Of a DNA stretch of 64,000 bases, positions 56,000-64,000 are shown piece by piece. How positions within the stretch are numbered: position 1 is the stretch's first letter; every line of letters begins with the position of its first letter. Below the pieces are notes generated by a model that made no database searches, was not told the origin of the DNA, and worked only from the letters and a program-made list of their open reading frames with translations. Origin of the DNA: an uncultured Bacillaceae bacterium (lineage in GTDB: Bacteria > Bacillota > Bacilli > Bacillales > Bacillaceae_L). The translations under genes were made by a program, and so were the position numbers. The stretch spans positions 434,001 to 498,000 of the forward strand of contig CANMHG010000001.1 of assembly GCA_947497585.1 (NCBI GenBank), in the 5' to 3' direction.

Positions 56000-58198
56000 A
56001 TGAGTAAAATGAGAGTTTATGAATATGCAAAAAAACAAAACATCTCAAGCAAAGAAATAATTTCTAAGTTAAAAGAAATGGACATCGAGGTTAATAATCA
56101 TATGGCGACAATAGAAGATGATGTAGTGATAAAGTTAGATGAAACTTATAATAAGAAAACGGAAGCCGGAAAGCCTGTTGAAGATAAGGCTAAAGGGAGT
56201 ACAAAACAAAAACCTGTAGCAAAATCATTTGATGATGAAGATGATGTTACCCCTGTTAAAAAAGTGGAGCCAATCAAAAAGGCAGCACCAAAGCAAACAG
56301 ATAGTAAAAAGGGTGCTCAACAAAGCCAACAGGTAGAGAAAAAAGTATTTAACAAGAATAAAAATAAGAACAATAACAACAATAAAAACAAGTATAATCA
56401 ACACCAAAATCAACAGGCTGCTCCAAAGAAGCCTGAAAAGAAATTACCAGAAAAAATTACATTCGTTGGCTCCCTAACAGTAGGCGAGTTGGCAAAAGAG
56501 TTAGGGAAAGAACCTTCTGAAATCATTAAGAAGCTACTTATGCTTGGTGTTATGGCTACGATTAACCAAGACTTAGACAAAGATACAATTGAGTTAATCG
56601 CAGGTGAATATGGCGTTCAAGTAGAAGAAGAAATTGTATACGAAAAAACAGAGTTTGAAGGATATATTAATGAAGAAAAACCTGAAGACCTAGTTGAACG
56701 TCCAGCTGTTGTTACAATAATGGGGCACGTTGACCACGGTAAAACAACATTACTTGACTCTATCCGTAATACAAAGGTTACAGAAGGTGAAGCTGGAGGG
56801 ATTACTCAGCATATTGGTGCTTACCAAATTGTCCAAAGTGGCAAGAAAATTACATTCCTTGATACACCAGGGCACGCTGCATTCACGACAATGCGCGCAA
56901 GGGGTGCTCAAGTAACAGATATTACAATTCTTGTTGTAGCAGCGGATGATGGTGTAATGCCACAAACAGTTGAGGCGATTAATCACGCGAAAGCTGCAGA
57001 GGTACCAATTATCGTTGCTGTTAATAAAATGGATAAACCGTCAGCAAATCCTGACCGTGTAATGCAAGAACTAACAGACCATGGCTTAGTTCCAGAGGCT
57101 TGGGGTGGAGAAACGATTTTTGTACCACTATCTGCTTTAACAGGAGAAGGAATTGACTCACTTATTGAGATGATCCTTTTAGTTACCGAGGTTGAAGAGT
57201 TAGTAGCTAATCCAAATGCTAATGCTACAGGTACAGTTATTGAAGCTCAGCTTGATAAAGGTAGAGGTTCAGTTGCTACACTTCTAGTTCAAAACGGAAC
57301 ATTACGTGTAGGTGATCCTATCGTTGTAGGTAACACATTTGGACGTGTACGTGCAATGGTTAACGATCTTGGGCGCAGAGTTAAAGAAGCAGGTCCGTCT
57401 ACACCTGTTGAAATAACAGGATTAAATGATGTACCACAAGCAGGAGATCAGTTCCTTGTATTTGATGATGAGAAAACTGCTCGTTCTGTAGGGGAAGCTA
57501 GACTTCAAAAACAGCTTGTTGAACAACGTGGTTCAGGAAACCGTGTAAGCCTTGAGGATTTATTTGAGCAAATCAAACAAGGTGAAATGAAAGAAATTAA
57601 CCTAATTGTTAAAGCTGATGTTCAAGGATCTACAGAGGCATTAGCAGCATCTTTACAAAAGATTGATGTTGAAGGCGTTAAGGTTAAAATCATTCATACA
57701 GGTGTAGGTGCAATTACTGAATCAGATATTATACTAGCTTCTGCTTCAAATGCGATTGTAATTGGATTTAACGTTCGTCCTGATGCTGGTGCAAAGAGAA
57801 CTGCGGATGTTGAAAACGTAGATATTCGTTTACACCGTATTATTTATAAAGCAATTGAAGAAATTGAGGCTGCAATGAAAGGTATGCTTGACCCAGAATT
57901 CCAAGAAAAAGTAATTGGTCAAGCAGAAGTTCGTAATACTTTCAAGGTTTCAAAAGTTGGAACCATTGCTGGTTGTTATGTAACTGAAGGTAAAATCACT
58001 CGTGATAGTGGCGTGCGCCTCATTCGTGATGGAGTCGTTATTTTTGAAGGTGAAATTGATACATTAAAACGCTTTAAAGATGACGTGAAGGAAGTTGCAC
58101 GTAACTATGAATGTGGAATTACCATTACGAAATTCAATGATATCAAAGAGGGAGATATCATGGAGGCGTTCGTTATGGAAGAAATTGAGCGTGCGTAA
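56000..58198 (+). CDS. infB: Translation initiation factor IF-2
   Basis: GTPase that brings fMet-tRNA to the 30S subunit. The 732 residues have an N-terminal IF2N module ([36 protein letters not shown]), a Lys/Asn/Gln-rich low-complexity linker (about 45-148, including a run of five Asn), a second IF2N-like module, the G domain ([45 protein letters not shown]) and C-terminal domains II-IV. GGGGGTGAA precedes the ATG. Internal starts producing shorter forms, as in B. subtilis, are possible but not evident. Confidence 0.98.
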   Translation: MSKMRVYEYAKKQNISSKEIISKLKEMDIEVNNHMATIEDDVVIKLDETYNKKTEAGKPVEDKAKGSTKQKPVAKSFDDEDDVTPVKKVEPIKKAAPKQTDSKKGAQQSQQVEKKVFNKNKNKNNNNNKNKYNQHQNQQAAPKKPEKKLPEKITFVGSLTVGELAKELGKEPSEIIKKLLMLGVMATINQDLDKDTIELIAGEYGVQVEEEIVYEKTEFEGYINEEKPEDLVERPAVVTIMGHVDHGKTTLLDSIRNTKVTEGEAGGITQHIGAYQIVQSGKKITFLDTPGHAAFTTMRARGAQVTDITILVVAADDGVMPQTVEAINHAKAAEVPIIVAVNKMDKPSANPDRVMQELTDHGLVPEAWGGETIFVPLSALTGEGIDSLIEMILLVTEVEELVANPNANATGTVIEAQLDKGRGSVATLLVQNGTLRVGDPIVVGNTFGRVRAMVNDLGRRVKEAGPSTPVEITGLNDVPQAGDQFLVFDDEKTARSVGEARLQKQLVEQRGSGNRVSLEDLFEQIKQGEMKEINLIVKADVQGSTEALAASLQKIDVEGVKVKIIHTGVGAITESDIILASASNAIVIGFNVRPDAGAKRTADVENVDIRLHRIIYKAIEEIEAAMKGMLDPEFQEKVIGQAEVRNTFKVSKVGTIAGCYVTEGKITRDSGVRLIRDGVVIFEGEIDTLKRFKDDVKEVARNYECGITITKFNDIKEGDIMEAFVMEEIERA

Positions 58199-58201
58199 TG
58201 A

Positions 58202-58480
58202 ATGATAGGGTATGTAGAGTGTGAATGCATAATCTACGATGCTCATTCCTTAAAGGAAAAACGAGCTGTTTTGCAGAGGATTATAACTCGGCTTAGACAG
58301 AAATATAATATTACAGTGTCGGAAGTTGATTTTCAGGATACATGGCAACGAACAAAGCTTGCCATGGCAGTTGTTTCGTCAAGTCGAAAAACAACTGAAA
58401 TAGAATTGAACCATGCCATAGGCATGATTGATTCCTTCCCTGAAATTGAACGAACGATTACAGAATTTGAATGGCTTTAA
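58202..58480 (+). CDS. ylxP: DUF503 protein YlxP
   Basis: Conserved small protein of unknown detailed role, next to rbfA in many Firmicutes. The 92 residues read IGYVECECIIYDAHSLKEKRAVLQRIITRLRQKYNITVSEVDFQDTWQRTKLAMAVVSS, the DUF503 pattern. It starts three bases after the infB stop without a clear ribosome site of its own, so translation is probably coupled to infB. Confidence 0.93.
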   Translation: MIGYVECECIIYDAHSLKEKRAVLQRIITRLRQKYNITVSEVDFQDTWQRTKLAMAVVSSSRKTTEIELNHAIGMIDSFPEIERTITEFEWL

Positions 58481-58520
58481 CTTTACTTAAGCAGGCGCAT
58501 TTGATTTGAGGTGATGAAAA

Positions 58521-58874
58521 ATGAGTTTACGACCTACTCGTGTGGGAGAACAAATGAAAAAAGAATTAGGTGAGATCATTGGACGTAAAATCCAAGACCC
58601 TAGGATTGGATTTGTGACTGTTACAGATGTTGAGGTAACTGGAGACTTGCAGCAGGCCAAAGTGTTTATTTCGGTTCTTGGAGATGATGAGCAGAAGGAA
58701 AATACGTTAAAAGGTCTTGCAAAAGCTAAAGGATTTATCCGTTCTGAAATTGGTCAGCGTATACGTCTAAGAAAAACACCTGAAATTTCATTTGAATTCG
58801 ACGAATCCATCAATTATGGAAATAGAATTGATACATTACTTCATGAAATTAATAAACAATCCAATCAAGATTGA
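58521..58874 (+). CDS. rbfA: Ribosome-binding factor A
   Basis: Late-stage 30S maturation factor with a KH-like fold. The 117 residues include [49 protein letters not shown] and [37 protein letters not shown] precedes the ATG. A terminator and two palindromic repeats separate it from truB, with which it is usually close. Confidence 0.97.
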   Translation: MSLRPTRVGEQMKKELGEIIGRKIQDPRIGFVTVTDVEVTGDLQQAKVFISVLGDDEQKENTLKGLAKAKGFIRSEIGQRIRLRKTPEISFEFDESINYGNRIDTLLHEINKQSNQD

Positions 58875-58879
58875 TTGAT

Positions 58880-58910
58880 AAGGGGATAGGCTTTAGAGTC
58901 TATCCTTTTA
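58880..58910 (+). terminator. Intrinsic terminator after rbfA
   Basis: A stem GGATAGGC (58884-58891) against GTCTATCC (58898-58905), one G-U pair, can be extended by A-T and G-U pairs, with a 6-base loop and TTTT. It implies that truB-ribF-rpsO are at least partly expressed from a separate promoter. Confidence 0.75.
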
Positions 58911-58957
58911 TTCGTAAAGTTCCCCTTAAAAGAAAATGTTTGTCAAACCACATTGTT

Positions 58958-59080
58958 GTTATTCGCTAAAATTCACTCGCTTTCCGCGGGCGATTCGGGG
59001 AGCCTCCTCGGAGCACAGCTCCTGTGGGGTCTCCCCTGAACCGTTCTCCCGCAGGAGTCTCGTGAATTTTAGCGAATAAC
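58958..59080. repeat. Palindromic repeat element, copy 1 (rbfA-truB gap)
   Basis: 123 bases bounded by a perfect 19-base inverted repeat (58958-58976 against 59062-59080). The core begins CACTCGCTTTCCGCGGGC and ends CCCGCAGGAGTCTCGT, with an inner GGAGC/GCTCC hairpin and CGGGGAG/CTCCCC pairing. It is locally GC-rich, unlike its surroundings. It is the same family as copy 2 in opposite orientation. No coding capacity. Confidence 0.85.
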
Positions 59081-59126
59081 TGTACTCTGAATTAGTTATA
59101 GCTGGCTGTGGTTATAACACTTTATT

Positions 59127-59256
59127 ATAAATGGGAGTCAAAACTACGAGACTCCTGCGGGAAATGCAGTAGACGTGAGACCCCGCAGAGAGTGAAACGG
59201 AACGAGGAGGCTCACGTACTGCCCGCGGAAAGCGAGTGGTTTTGACTCCCATTTAT
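59127..59256. repeat. Palindromic repeat element, copy 2 (rbfA-truB gap, inverted)
   Basis: 130 bases bounded by a perfect 18-base inverted repeat (59127-59144 against 59239-59256). The core runs CGAGACTCCTGCGGG to CCCGCGGAAAGCGAGTG, the reverse complement of the copy 1 core ends, and the middle shares GAGACCCC and GAGGAGGCTC. The outer arms are unrelated in sequence to those of copy 1, yet just as perfectly paired. The 46-base spacer between the copies and the 58 bases before truB show no clear promoter. Confidence 0.85.
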
Positions 59257-59314
59257 CAACCAAACCTTTAACACAGCCGTTTGTATTCAAGACTTAAGGA
59301 GCTGTTTCGTAAGC

Positions 59315-60256
59315 ATGGATGGTATACTTTTATTAAATAAGCCTAAGGGGATGACATCCCATGATTGTGTTTTTAAAGTAAGGAAGTTATTGAAAATAAA
59401 AAAGGTGGGACATACTGGTACGCTAGATCCGGATGTTACTGGAGTGCTGCCAATCTGTGTAGGGAGAGCAACAAAGGTTGTTGAGTACATTACTGGTGCG
59501 GATAAGACATATGAGGGAGAAGTCACAATTGGCTTTTCAACTACGACTGAAGATGCCTCAGGTGAAGTAGTAGAACGAAAAACAGTGAATGAAACCTTTA
59601 CCAAGGAACAAATTGAAGAAACTCTCCGGTCTTTAACGGGAAGGATTACGCAAACACCACCCATGTACTCAGCAGTTAAAGTCAATGGTAAGCGGCTTTA
59701 TGAGTATGCAAGACAAGGAATTGAGGTTGAAAGACCCTCAAGACAGATTACTATCTCAGAACTAGTATTATTAGATAATCGCCAGCTTTTTGAAAGTAAT
59801 GATGGGACACTTTCTTTTCGCTTTCGTGTCACAGGCAGCAAGGGAACTTATGTTAGAACTCTTGCGGTAACAATAGGAGAAAAATTAGGTTATCCAGCAC
59901 ATATGTCAGATCTAGTTCGAACTGCATCAGGGCAATTCTATCTAGAAAACTGTTTATCATTTGCAGAAATCGAAGAACTAATTCAATTAGGAGACATTAA
60001 TCAGGCATTGTATCCGATTGAAGCAGCACTTTCTCATTTGCCGAATCTAACAATTAATGATAAAGTAGCAGGGAAAGTACAAAATGGGGCAGTACTTGCC
60101 ATTCCGGAAGAGCTATCGTCATTACAAAGCGGAGAACCATTCACAATATTGAATGAGGCAGGGGATACGATTGCAATTTATGAAAAGCATCCTAGCAAAC
60201 CCAATGTAATGAAGCCGGTAAAGGTATTAGTAAATGCTCAAGAACTAAAAGCATAG
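59315..60256 (+). CDS. truB: tRNA pseudouridine-55 synthase TruB
   Basis: Makes pseudouridine 55 in the T loop of tRNAs. The 313 residues have MDGILLLNKPKGMTSHDCVFKVRKLLKIKKVGHTGTLDPDVTGVLPICVGRATK with the catalytic Asp at about residue 38, then QTPPMYSAVKVNGKRLYEYAR and a C-terminal PUA-like domain. The ribosome site AAGGAG is 13 bases from the ATG, a rather long spacing. It works on the same T loop as TrmFO, encoded earlier in the window. Confidence 0.97.
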   Translation: MDGILLLNKPKGMTSHDCVFKVRKLLKIKKVGHTGTLDPDVTGVLPICVGRATKVVEYITGADKTYEGEVTIGFSTTTEDASGEVVERKTVNETFTKEQIEETLRSLTGRITQTPPMYSAVKVNGKRLYEYARQGIEVERPSRQITISELVLLDNRQLFESNDGTLSFRFRVTGSKGTYVRTLAVTIGEKLGYPAHMSDLVRTASGQFYLENCLSFAEIEELIQLGDINQALYPIEAALSHLPNLTINDKVAGKVQNGAVLAIPEELSSLQSGEPFTILNEAGDTIAIYEKHPSKPNVMKPVKVLVNAQELKA

Positions 60257-60271
60257 CTAGGTGAAAAATAC

Positions 60272-61237
60272 GTGAAAATTATTTATATATCTCATCCACA
60301 CCAATTAAGTAAGAAAGAACTCCCAAACACAGTTTTAGCATTAGGTTATTTTGATGGAGTACATAAAGGTCATCAATCTGTTATAAAGGAAGCTATAAAT
60401 ATTGCAGCCCATCATCAATTTTCTAGTGCGGTAATGACTTTTAACCCTCATCCATCTGTTGTTCTTGCTAATGGAAGGAAAAAGGTGGACCTACTAACTA
60501 CTATTGAAGAGAAAGCAGCTATTATCGAGGAATTAGGAATTGATATCCTATATATCGTTACCTTTAATGAAGAATTTGCCAATTTATTACCACAAGAATT
60601 CGTAGATGATTACATTATTGGGCTAAATGTAAAGCATGTTGTAGCAGGCTTTGATTTTAGCTATGGTAGATTAGGAAAAGGGACAATGGAAACACTTCCT
60701 TTTCACTCTCGTGGTGAATTTGAACAAACAACTATTGAAAAACAAACTCACGGTGAGATGAAAATTAGTTCAACTTTAATTAGACAACTTATTAATAGTG
60801 GTCAAATTGCTGAGGTATATAATTTGTTAGGCAGATATTTCACACACACTGGAAAAGTTGTTCATGGTGATAAAAGAGGTAGAACGATAGGCTTTCCTAC
60901 AGCAAACCTTGATGTAAAAGAAGGATATATTACTCCCCCAGTTGGAGTTTATGCTGTAAGAGTGTGTGTAAGTTCAATTTGGTATTATGGAGTGTGTAAT
61001 ATTGGTTTTAAACCAACCTTCCATAAGGATAAAAAGGTACCTACAATTGAAGTACACATTTTTAATTTTGATGAGTCTATATACGACCAACAAATTACTA
61101 TTGAATGGCACACGCGAATTAGATCAGAGAAAAAGTTTGCCAATGTTGAAGAATTAGTGAAGCAAATTAATGAAGATAGAGAGGAAACGAAGCTCTATTT
61201 TGAGAAAATGTCACACGAGACTTGCTTTTTAAGATAA
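60272..61237 (+). CDS. ribF: Bifunctional riboflavin kinase / FAD synthetase
   Basis: Converts riboflavin to FMN and then FAD (called ribC in B. subtilis). The N-terminal adenylyltransferase domain (LGYFDGVHKGHQSVI, FNPHPS, AGFDFSYGRLGKGT, ISSTLIRQLI) is followed by the C-terminal kinase domain (about 185-310; GDKRGRTIGFPTANLDV, GVYAV). The 321 residues fit the family. The GTG start has AGGTGAAA upstream; 15 bases after truB. Confidence 0.96.
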   Translation: MKIIYISHPHQLSKKELPNTVLALGYFDGVHKGHQSVIKEAINIAAHHQFSSAVMTFNPHPSVVLANGRKKVDLLTTIEEKAAIIEELGIDILYIVTFNEEFANLLPQEFVDDYIIGLNVKHVVAGFDFSYGRLGKGTMETLPFHSRGEFEQTTIEKQTHGEMKISSTLIRQLINSGQIAEVYNLLGRYFTHTGKVVHGDKRGRTIGFPTANLDVKEGYITPPVGVYAVRVCVSSIWYYGVCNIGFKPTFHKDKKVPTIEVHIFNFDESIYDQQITIEWHTRIRSEKKFANVEELVKQINEDREETKLYFEKMSHETCFLR

Positions 61238-61267
61238 AAAGTTGTATTCTAATAAACGTACTATAGA

Positions 61268-61307
61268 ACCGTTGCTTGGCAGGTCGAATCACCAACGCTT
61301 GCTCGGT
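61268..61307 (+). ncRNA. Candidate structured leader of rpsO (S15)
   Basis: Just upstream of rpsO, ACCG (61268-61271) can pair with CGGT (61304-61307), and TTGG (61276-61279) with CCAA (61292-61295), giving a junction-like fold. S15 binds its own mRNA leader in several bacteria. The motif fit here is a judgement by eye, and no known consensus was matched. Confidence 0.3.
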
Positions 61308-61341
61308 AATAGGGGATTACACTATTAGGAGGTGAAATAGG

Positions 61342-61611
61342 ATGGCTATCACACAAGAGCGCAAGAATGAACTAATCAGTGAATACAGAACACACGAAAC
61401 TGATACTGGATCTCCAGAAGTTCAAATTGCTGTCCTAACTGAGGATATTAATAACTTAAACGAACACTTACGTACTCACAAGAAGGACCATCATTCACGT
61501 CGTGGTCTATTGAAGATGGTTGGTAAACGTCGTAATTTACTAAACTACCTTCGTAACAAAGACGTAACTCGTTACCGTGAACTTATTACTAAACTTGGTT
61601 TACGTAGATAA
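61342..61611 (+). CDS. rpsO: 30S ribosomal protein S15
   Basis: Primary 16S rRNA-binding protein. The 89 residues include [75 protein letters not shown] precedes the ATG. A strong terminator follows. Confidence 0.98.
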   Translation: MAITQERKNELISEYRTHETDTGSPEVQIAVLTEDINNLNEHLRTHKKDHHSRRGLLKMVGKRRNLLNYLRNKDVTRYRELITKLGLRR

Positions 61612-61618
61612 TGTAAAG

Positions 61619-61646
61619 AAAAGCGGGAGAATTCCCGCTTTTTTAT
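61619..61646 (+). terminator. Rho-independent terminator after rpsO
   Basis: A perfect stem AAGCGGGA (61621-61628) against TCCCGCTT (61633-61640) with a GAAT loop, extended by A-T pairs, is followed by TTTTT. Confidence 0.9.
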
Positions 61647-61757
61647 TAGCATATTTTTATGGTACATATTCCGGTTATAATTTGATATGTTGAATAACTT
61701 TTGTCCATACTATACATAAAATATAATTTTAACTATAGTTGTTAATAATGAAAAGAG

Positions 61758-61786
61758 AACAATGATCAAACAATCATCGTTTTTTT
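61758..61786 (+). terminator. Terminator-like hairpin in the pnp leader
   Basis: A stem AACAATGAT (61758-61766) against ATCATCGTT (61773-61781) with one mismatch is followed by a T tract to 61786. It stands 58 bases before the pnp start, with a 12-base palindrome (61807-61818) between. The gap between rpsO and pnp otherwise holds the rpsO terminator and AT-rich DNA without a confident promoter. Confidence 0.5.
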
Positions 61787-61843
61787 ATAGATAAAATACT
61801 TATAATATTCTTAAGAATGTACATATAGAGAGGGGTACAAAAT

Positions 61844-63955
61844 ATGGATCAAGGAAAACAATTATTTTCCACTGAGTGGGCTGGTCGTGAGCTTACTGTT
61901 GAAATTGGCCAATTAGCTAAGCAAGCAAGTGGTTCAGTATTAGTACGTTATGGTGAAACTGTCGTATTAAGTACTTCAACCGCTTCAAAAGAACCAAAAA
62001 ATTTAGATTTCTTCCCATTAACTGTTAACTATGAGGAACGCTTGTATGCAGTGGGTAAAATCCCTGGTGGTTTTATTAAACGTGAAGGAAGACCGAGTGA
62101 AAAAGCAATTTTAGCTAGTAGACTGATTGATCGACCTATACGCCCTTTATTTGCTGATGGATTCCGTAATGAGGTTCAGGTAATCAGCATTGTTATGAGT
62201 GTGGATCAAAACTGTTCATCTGAAATGGCTGCAATGTTTGGATCTTCTTTATCATTATGTGTATCGGATATTCCATTTGAAGGGCCGATCGCAGGGGTTA
62301 TTGTAGGAAGAATTAACAATGAGTTTGTTATTAATCCAACCGTTGAACAATTAGAAAAGAGTGACATTCATTTAGTAGTAGCAGGAACAAAGGATGCTAT
62401 TAACATGGTGGAAGCTAGAGCAGATGAGGTTCCTGAAGAGGTAATGCTAGAAGCAATCATGTTCGGACACGAAGAAATTAAAAAGTTAATTGCTTTCCAA
62501 GAAAAAATTATGGAAACAGTTGGTGTAGAAAAAAGAGAAATTCAATTATATGAAGTAGACAAGAACTTAGAGCAATCAGTACGTGAACTAGCAGAAAAAG
62601 ATATTAACAGCGCTGTTCAGGTTCATGAAAAGCATGCTAGAGAAGATGCGATTAGTGAAGTGAAGGCAGCTGTCATTGCAAAATATGAAGAACAAGAAGC
62701 CGATGATCAAACGCTTAAGCAAGTTAAAGAGATTTTAGGTAAACTTGTTAAAGAAGAAGTTCGTCGACTAATTACGGTAGAGAAAATTAGACCAGATGGT
62801 AGAAAGCCAGATGAAATTCGCCCATTATCTTCAGAGATTGGTTTATTGCCACGTACACATGGTTCAGGTCTATTTACAAGAGGTCAAACACAGGCTTTAA
62901 GTATTTGTACCTTAGGTGCGTTAGGTGATGTTCAGATTTTGGACGGGCTTGGGATTGAAGAATCCAAGCGTTTTATGCATCATTATAACTTCCCGTTATT
63001 CAGTGTAGGTGAAACTGGACCTATGAGAGGACCAGGTCGTAGAGAAATCGGCCACGGTGCACTGGGTGAACGTGCGCTTGAGCCAGTTATTCCATCCGAA
63101 AAGGATTTCCCATATACTATACGTTTAGTTTCAGAAGTATTAGAGTCAAATGGTTCTACTTCTCAAGCAAGTATTTGTGCAAGTACGTTAGCAATGATGG
63201 ATGCTGGAGTTCCTATTAAGGCACCAGTGGCTGGTATTGCAATGGGACTTATTAAAAAAGATGAACATTATACAGTTCTTACAGATATTCAAGGAATGGA
63301 AGACCACCTTGGCGATATGGACTTTAAAGTGGCTGGAACTTCAAATGGTGTAACTGCCATCCAAATGGATATCAAAATTGAAGGATTGTCTAAACAAATT
63401 TTAGAAGAAGCATTATTACAGGCTAAAACAGGTCGTATGGAAATTCTAGAATCAATGTTACGTACAATCAATGAACCAAAACAAGAATTATCTAAATATG
63501 CTCCAAAAATCTTAACGATGAAAATCAATCCTGATAAAATTCGTGATGTTATTGGACCAAGCGGTAAACAAATCAATAAGATTATTGATGAGACAGGTGT
63601 TAAAATTGACATTGAACAAGATGGTACAGTCTTCATTTCATCAGTAGACCAAGAAATGAATGAAAAAGCGAAGAAGATTATTGAGGATATTGTACGTGAA
63701 GTTGAAGTTGGACAAATGTATCTTGGAAAAGTTAAGCGAATTGAAAAGTTTGGTGCATTTGTAGAGTTGTTTAGTGGGAAAGATGGTTTAGTTCATATCT
63801 CGGAGCTTGCTGAAGAAAGAGTAGGCAAAGTGGAGGATGTTGTCTCAATTGGAGATGAGATTCTTGTGAAGGTTATGGAGATCGACAAACAAGGACGTGT
63901 CAACCTATCACGCAAGGTTGTATTACGTGAACAAAAAGAAAAACAAGAGTCTTAA
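61844..63955 (+). CDS. pnp: Polyribonucleotide nucleotidyltransferase (PNPase)
   Basis: 3'-5' phosphorolytic exoribonuclease, called pnpA in B. subtilis. The 703 residues have two RNase PH domains (about 10-225 and 310-545, the second with [14 protein letters not shown] and [17 protein letters not shown]), a KH domain ([21 protein letters not shown], about 560-615) and an S1 domain ([35 protein letters not shown], about 625-695). GAGAGGGG precedes the ATG. Confidence 0.98.
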   Translation: MDQGKQLFSTEWAGRELTVEIGQLAKQASGSVLVRYGETVVLSTSTASKEPKNLDFFPLTVNYEERLYAVGKIPGGFIKREGRPSEKAILASRLIDRPIRPLFADGFRNEVQVISIVMSVDQNCSSEMAAMFGSSLSLCVSDIPFEGPIAGVIVGRINNEFVINPTVEQLEKSDIHLVVAGTKDAINMVEARADEVPEEVMLEAIMFGHEEIKKLIAFQEKIMETVGVEKREIQLYEVDKNLEQSVRELAEKDINSAVQVHEKHAREDAISEVKAAVIAKYEEQEADDQTLKQVKEILGKLVKEEVRRLITVEKIRPDGRKPDEIRPLSSEIGLLPRTHGSGLFTRGQTQALSICTLGALGDVQILDGLGIEESKRFMHHYNFPLFSVGETGPMRGPGRREIGHGALGERALEPVIPSEKDFPYTIRLVSEVLESNGSTSQASICASTLAMMDAGVPIKAPVAGIAMGLIKKDEHYTVLTDIQGMEDHLGDMDFKVAGTSNGVTAIQMDIKIEGLSKQILEEALLQAKTGRMEILESMLRTINEPKQELSKYAPKILTMKINPDKIRDVIGPSGKQINKIIDETGVKIDIEQDGTVFISSVDQEMNEKAKKIIEDIVREVEVGQMYLGKVKRIEKFGAFVELFSGKDGLVHISELAEERVGKVEDVVSIGDEILVKVMEIDKQGRVNLSRKVVLREQKEKQES

Positions 63956-63959
63956 TTGG

Positions 63960-63985
63960 GACCTGGTAACCCCAGGTCTTTTTTT
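63960..63985 (+). terminator. Rho-independent terminator after pnp
   Basis: A stem GACCTGG (63960-63966) against CCAGGTC (63972-63978) with a 5-base loop is followed by seven T, directly after the pnp stop. Confidence 0.9.
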
Positions 63986-64000
63986 CTGTTAATTTAAAGT

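Noticed and set aside
58958..59256. CRISPR array or insertion sequence in the rbfA-truB gap
   Set aside because: There are only two copies, in inverted orientation, with no regular direct repeats and spacers and no transposase frame.
59287..59685. Minus-strand open frame of 132 codons over truB
   Set aside because: It is a shadow of truB in the opposite strand, with no recognisable protein features or ribosome site.

Overview
The window is a low-GC stretch of a Bacillaceae chromosome (Bacillus in the broad sense). Gene order and protein lengths follow the Bacillus subtilis block from sucC to pnpA closely: for example PolC has 1437 residues, CodY 259, SigD 254 and Dxr 383. Every convincing gene is on the plus strand. 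The species cannot be fixed from sequence alone. No phage, insertion sequence, CRISPR array, tRNA or rRNA gene was seen.

Layout. (1) 1-9731, housekeeping: sucC (5' end cut off by the window), sucD, dprA, topA, trmFO, hslV, hslU, codY. The xerC gene that lies between trmFO and hslV in B. subtilis is absent; a 259-base spacer is there instead. (2) 10082-39410, a fla/che operon of about 29 kb: basal-body rod and MS-ring genes (flgB, flgC, fliE, fliF), switch and export ATPase (fliG to fliJ), ylxF, hook genes (fliK, flgD, a TIGR02530-type protein, flgE), swrD, fliL, the C-ring and CheY genes (fliM, fliY, cheY), the export gate (fliZ, fliP, fliQ, fliR, flhB, flhA), flhF, flhG, the chemotaxis set (cheB, cheA, cheW, cheC, cheD), then sigD, a FapA-type DUF342 gene, a small conserved gene and swrB. 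(3) 39616-48927: rpsB, tsf, pyrH, frr, uppS, cdsA, dxr, rasP, proS, covering translation, lipid-carrier, phospholipid and isoprenoid synthesis, and intramembrane proteolysis. (4) 49156-53469: polC. (5) 53737-63955: rimP, nusA, rnpM, ylxQ, infB, ylxP, rbfA, truB, ribF, rpsO, pnp, covering ribosome maturation, transcription termination, translation initiation and RNA decay.

No wholly new multi-gene system is visible; the protein-coding content is classical. The less ordinary signals lie between genes. Two inverted-repeat elements of one family sit head to head between rbfA and truB; they share a core, but each has its own perfectly palindromic outer arms. A third, different palindromic element lies between proS and polC. 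The xerC-less spacer may hold decayed xerC ends. An intrinsic terminator and a fresh promoter separate cheD from sigD. Several hairpins punctuate the flagellar operon, including one that may bring a distant Shine-Dalgarno sequence next to the swrD start. The rimP-nusA leader carries a promoter followed by two weak terminators, as expected for NusA autoregulation.

Starts were chosen from Shine-Dalgarno spacing plus recalled B. subtilis protein ends. Comparisons with B. subtilis come from memory, not from a search.
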